From contig GG745330.1 of NCBI GenBank assembly GCA_000151295.1, positions 337,225-401,224 of the forward strand: a stretch of 64,000 bases of DNA. Direction: 5' to 3'. Below the pieces are notes generated by a model. That model made no database searches. It was not told the DNA's origin and worked only from the letters and a program-made list of their open reading frames with translations. This document shows positions 61,191 through 64,000 of the stretch, one piece after another; the stretch's first letter is position 1, and the number at the start of each line of letters is the position of its first letter. The stretch comes from Allomyces macrogynus ATCC 38327. Its lineage: Eukaryota > Blastocladiomycota > Blastocladiomycetes > Blastocladiales > Blastocladiaceae. The position numbers and the translations under genes are program-made.

Positions 61191-64000
61191 ATGGCCCTAC
61201 CACAACGACGCAGCCGCCGGCGCCCGCGCCTGCTCGGCGGGCGGCTCGTTGCCGTGGCGCTGGCGGCCGCGCTGGTCGCCAGCTATATCCACACCGACAC
61301 GGCCAACACGCTCATGGCCTACATGCACACCGAGTTCCTCGAGGCCCTTGTCGTCCATGCCGCCATTGTCGTTGTCTGCGCTGCATTGCGCCGCTGGGCG
61401 TTTCCGCCCGAACTCGACCACGAGCACGACGACAACGATGCTGCTGCTGCAAATCACGACGCGCTGCTGCTGTTCCCCGTGCGCGACGGCAAGCTGCTCG
61501 ACCCCGACGCGTCGGCCGTTGACCTCGATGTGCTCAGCACGTCGATGCCCACCACTGCGACGGCGGCTGACGGTCCGCGCCCGCGGTCGCCGCACCCGAT
61601 GCGCACCAAGCTGCTGGCGTCGTCCGGCGATGCAGACGAGCAGAACCAAAACGACCGGCTGCTCTACGTCCCGTCCCCGAGCCATGCAATGCATCACGCC
61701 ACGCCGGATCGCACGCTTACCGACCACGGCGATTCTTCGCGTCCGCGCGCGCCGCCGACGCTCTGGGCGTGGTTACCGCTGCTGCTCTTCCAGGCTCTGG
61801 CGCTCTGGGGCTCGTTTGTACTGCGATCGGCCTACCTTGTCGGTCTCTTCAATCCATGGCTGCCGCTGTTCGTCTCGACCATGCGGTTCCTCGTGCACGG
61901 CCATTGCTCGCTGATGCGCCTGCTCGGCATGCTCGCAGTGTCCCTCGGCGGCCATCTTGTGCTGTTTGCCACGAACCCGCAGTTTCCCGCCGACCTGACC
62001 GTCGCACTCTTTGTCGACGCGGCGCTGCGTGCGGTTGCACTTCTCCACCTCGAATCGGACCTGCCAAGGCTCACGGGCGTGCGGCATCACGGCAAGACGC
62101 ACGTGCCCGTGCGCGACATTCTTGGCGCCATCATGGGCACGAGCATGGTGCGTCCCGGTCCTACCGTTCCCCCTCCTCCATTTTTTGACCGAGGGTGAGA
62201 GCGTTGATTCTCGTCAGCGGCACCTGTTTAGCTCGTGACCGTCTTCAATGGGCTCGCTGTCCTGCGTTTCAACGATTGGAGCGGCGGGTCTGTGCTCGTG
62301 CTGTTCCTGCACCCGCAGTTCTTGATTGGCGATCTTGTCTTCCACTTGCTCATGCCGCTCTTTGTCCTGCACGACGTGGGTGTCGCCTCAAGCCCGCCCG
62401 CCGCGTCGCGACACGTCCCGGCAGCTGCTGCCGCTGCACACGCAGGCCCGACGGGTGCCGAATCCACGACGCTCTACCTGACAGCGGCGACGGTCGTCTA
62501 CATGTGCATTGTCTCGATTGCCGGCGACCCGCTCGGCCAACTCGTTTCCTCGGTCGGCGCACTCCCGCCGGCGCCCCACGTCGTCGGCGCGATTCTCGTG
62601 GCCATGGGCACACTGATCGTCTCAGCGCAGCGTATGCGCACCAACACGCCGTGCGCATCACTCCTGCGACTCTTTGCGATCCTGATCGGCCTGTGCCTCG
62701 TGATCCTCGCGTTCCTCTCGCTGCTCCCGCAATTCAGTCGCCCGCTCGACCGGCTCGCGCCCGCGGCCGCGGTACCACCGCTCGCGTTCGACGACGACGG
62801 ATACGTCGACGACTCGCCCGTCGCAGTCCCGCCGCGTGCCGCAGCACCGGCGCCGAAAGCTAGTCCGCTGCAGACAGATACGCGCGCGGCGGCATTTACC
62901 GCGTCAGCAGTGACGTCGACCGTGTGCGACGCCTTCCGGCACCACGCGACTCCGCTGGACCGCGCCGTGCACCGCGTCAAGGGCACATTGCACGCCGTGT
63001 CAAGAACCACACTCAAGGGGATGCACCGCGTATGTCCGAATTGCATCGAGTGGACCGTGGCCCGCGGCCAAGTTTTGCTGCGCGCGCCCGCGCATGGTGT
63101 GCCTTGGGACCCGTCGGTGCTCGCACTCGCCGTGCTTGCGCAGGACGTGCTACGGAAGCGTCCAGACTTGCAGGACGTGCTCGCGTTCCGCGCGCTCGTT
63201 TGCGCCCTCGCCGCCGACAGCGGGGATGCCGTTTTGGCAGTTTGCGCGCGGTGCGCATGCGGACGCAGCTGCGTTGTTGGTTCCGGATGGCGGTGCCGAC
63301 TTGGTCGCTGCAGTCGATACGTTGCGGGTGGCAGACTGGCACGCAAAACGCTCTGATGTGGTGACTCTTGCGGCCTGCTCGGTCACGCTCGGCGACGTGG
63401 ATGCGATGTGCCGGCACCAGTACGTGGTCGTGCCGCGCACATGTATTTCTGCCGCTGCGGGGACGCAGACTCCGCGCGGTGGGATCGCACGCGCCGCGGC
63501 GGTCGCGCAGGTTCTCGCGTGCGGATCAGCTGTGCTCGCCGAGACCGACTTGGACGCGGCGCACTTCACGCACCTCGTGCGTGACGGCGTGCACTACTTC
63601 CGTGTCAACCCGCTCGTCACCGAGCACGATGCGGACATGGACGTACCTGTCGACGTCGCCGGCGACCCGTGGGCTGCACCCGCACCCGCTGCCGCGCGAG
63701 TGACGCTCTTCCGCAAATGGACAATGCGTGATGTGACGACCGCGATCGCCGCACACGTACGCGCGCGAGTTTCCGCGGGTCATGACCCACGCGCCGGGAC
63801 CGCACCCACCACGCCCACCGCACATAACCCTGCGCAACCGACTCCCGCGACCGCCCCTTCGACCGCCGCCGGCGTTCTCGTTGCGTCCGCCGCCGCGGCC
63901 AACGTCGCACGTCGTGCGCAACTGCTGATGCGGCACGTCTCGTCGCCGCTCGCACAGCGGTGCTACATGGCCGCGGCCATGTCAGCGTACCAGGGTTTGG
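61191..64000 (+). CDS. Large multi-pass membrane protein, 5' part, one frameshift
   Basis: Exon 1 is 61191-62147 and exon 2 starts at 62232 (84-bp intron GTGCGT to TTTAG). There are several hydrophobic helices (LVAVALAAALVASYI, LVVHAAIVVVCAALRRW, WLPLLLFQALALWGS, VVYMCIVSIAG, LLRLFAILIGLCLVILAFL). A long soluble region with an acidic/Pro-rich linker starts at about 62750. At 63213-63225 the frame switches: the first frame decays to Cys/Arg nonsense, while the next reads on as GADLVAAVDTLRVADWHAK to the window edge. Reading three G instead of four in GCGGGGATG would join them. No family is recognised. The downstream part (VHYFRVNPLVTEHDADMD) has a soluble-domain character. The gene is cut by the window end. 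Confidence 0.6.

Noticed and set aside
63221..63230. Ten-base GT...AG as a micro-intron in the last gene
   Set aside because: Far below any functional spliceosomal intron; a one-base indel in GGGG explains the frame change better.
1..64000. tRNA genes, rRNA, CRISPR arrays
   Set aside because: None could be recognised by eye; CRISPR would not be expected in a eukaryotic genome. A covariance-model scan would be needed to exclude tRNAs.

Overview
The window is nuclear DNA of a filamentous or zoosporic fungus with a very GC-rich, CpG-rich genome. It holds about 20 protein genes that can be modelled exon by exon, many with 65-110 bp GT-AG introns. A fungus is indicated by the gene set: a type-II NADH dehydrogenase, AP-3, a histidine, cysteine and isoleucine biosynthetic gene each, and PRL and HEN1 genes. 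Retention of HEN1, OS-9, a TBC-TLDc protein and LEA-like repeats, together with the compact intron-rich GC-rich layout, fits an early-diverging lineage such as Blastocladiomycota. That placement is inference; no rRNA or other marker is present.

Layout, left to right. 0-5 kb: the N-terminal part of an RS-rich gene (-), a TBC-TLDc gene (+), and a disrupted membrane-protein gene (-). 5.3-10.4 kb: a dead Ty3/gypsy retrotransposon whose CpG dinucleotides have almost all decayed to TpG/CpA, in sharp contrast with its flanks. 12-19.3 kb: three minus-strand genes, NDH-2, AP-3 beta and the replication factor C subunit RFC2/RFC4. 19.7-20.9 kb: the 3' end of an unknown gene running into a 910-N assembly gap. 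21.6-30.4 kb: a CaMK-type kinase (+), a Pro/Ala-rich protein (-), a mitochondrial LEA-like 11-mer repeat protein (+), and a candidate XLF/Cernunnos end-joining factor (-). 30.8-37 kb: HIS5 (+), OS-9/Yos9 (-) and a large PPR-like mitochondrial protein (+, one frameshift). 37.2-40.1 kb: a tandem SUMO array with one exon relic, one pseudogene and two intact genes. 40.3-52.7 kb: BUD20/ZNF593 (-), a BTB protein (+), cystathionine gamma-lyase (+), threonine deaminase ILV1 (+), a type-I membrane protein (+) and DPH3/KTI11 (-). 53-64 kb: HEN1 small-RNA methyltransferase (+), the complex I 75-kDa subunit (+), SRP receptor beta (-), a PRL phosphatase with a large insert in its catalytic domain (+), and a multi-pass membrane protein leaving the window (+).

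Most genes are unrelated housekeeping functions. The threads that hang together are genome defence (HEN1, a methylation-decayed retroelement), mitochondria (NDH-2, complex I, PPR, LEA) and protein quality control or modification (OS-9, SRP receptor, SUMO). The most unusual observations are the tryptophan-rich, Ago-hook-like tail on HEN1, the CpG-decay pattern that explains the catalytic losses in the retroelement, the SUMO array in several stages of decay, the PRL insert, and the recurrent long G/C homopolymers.
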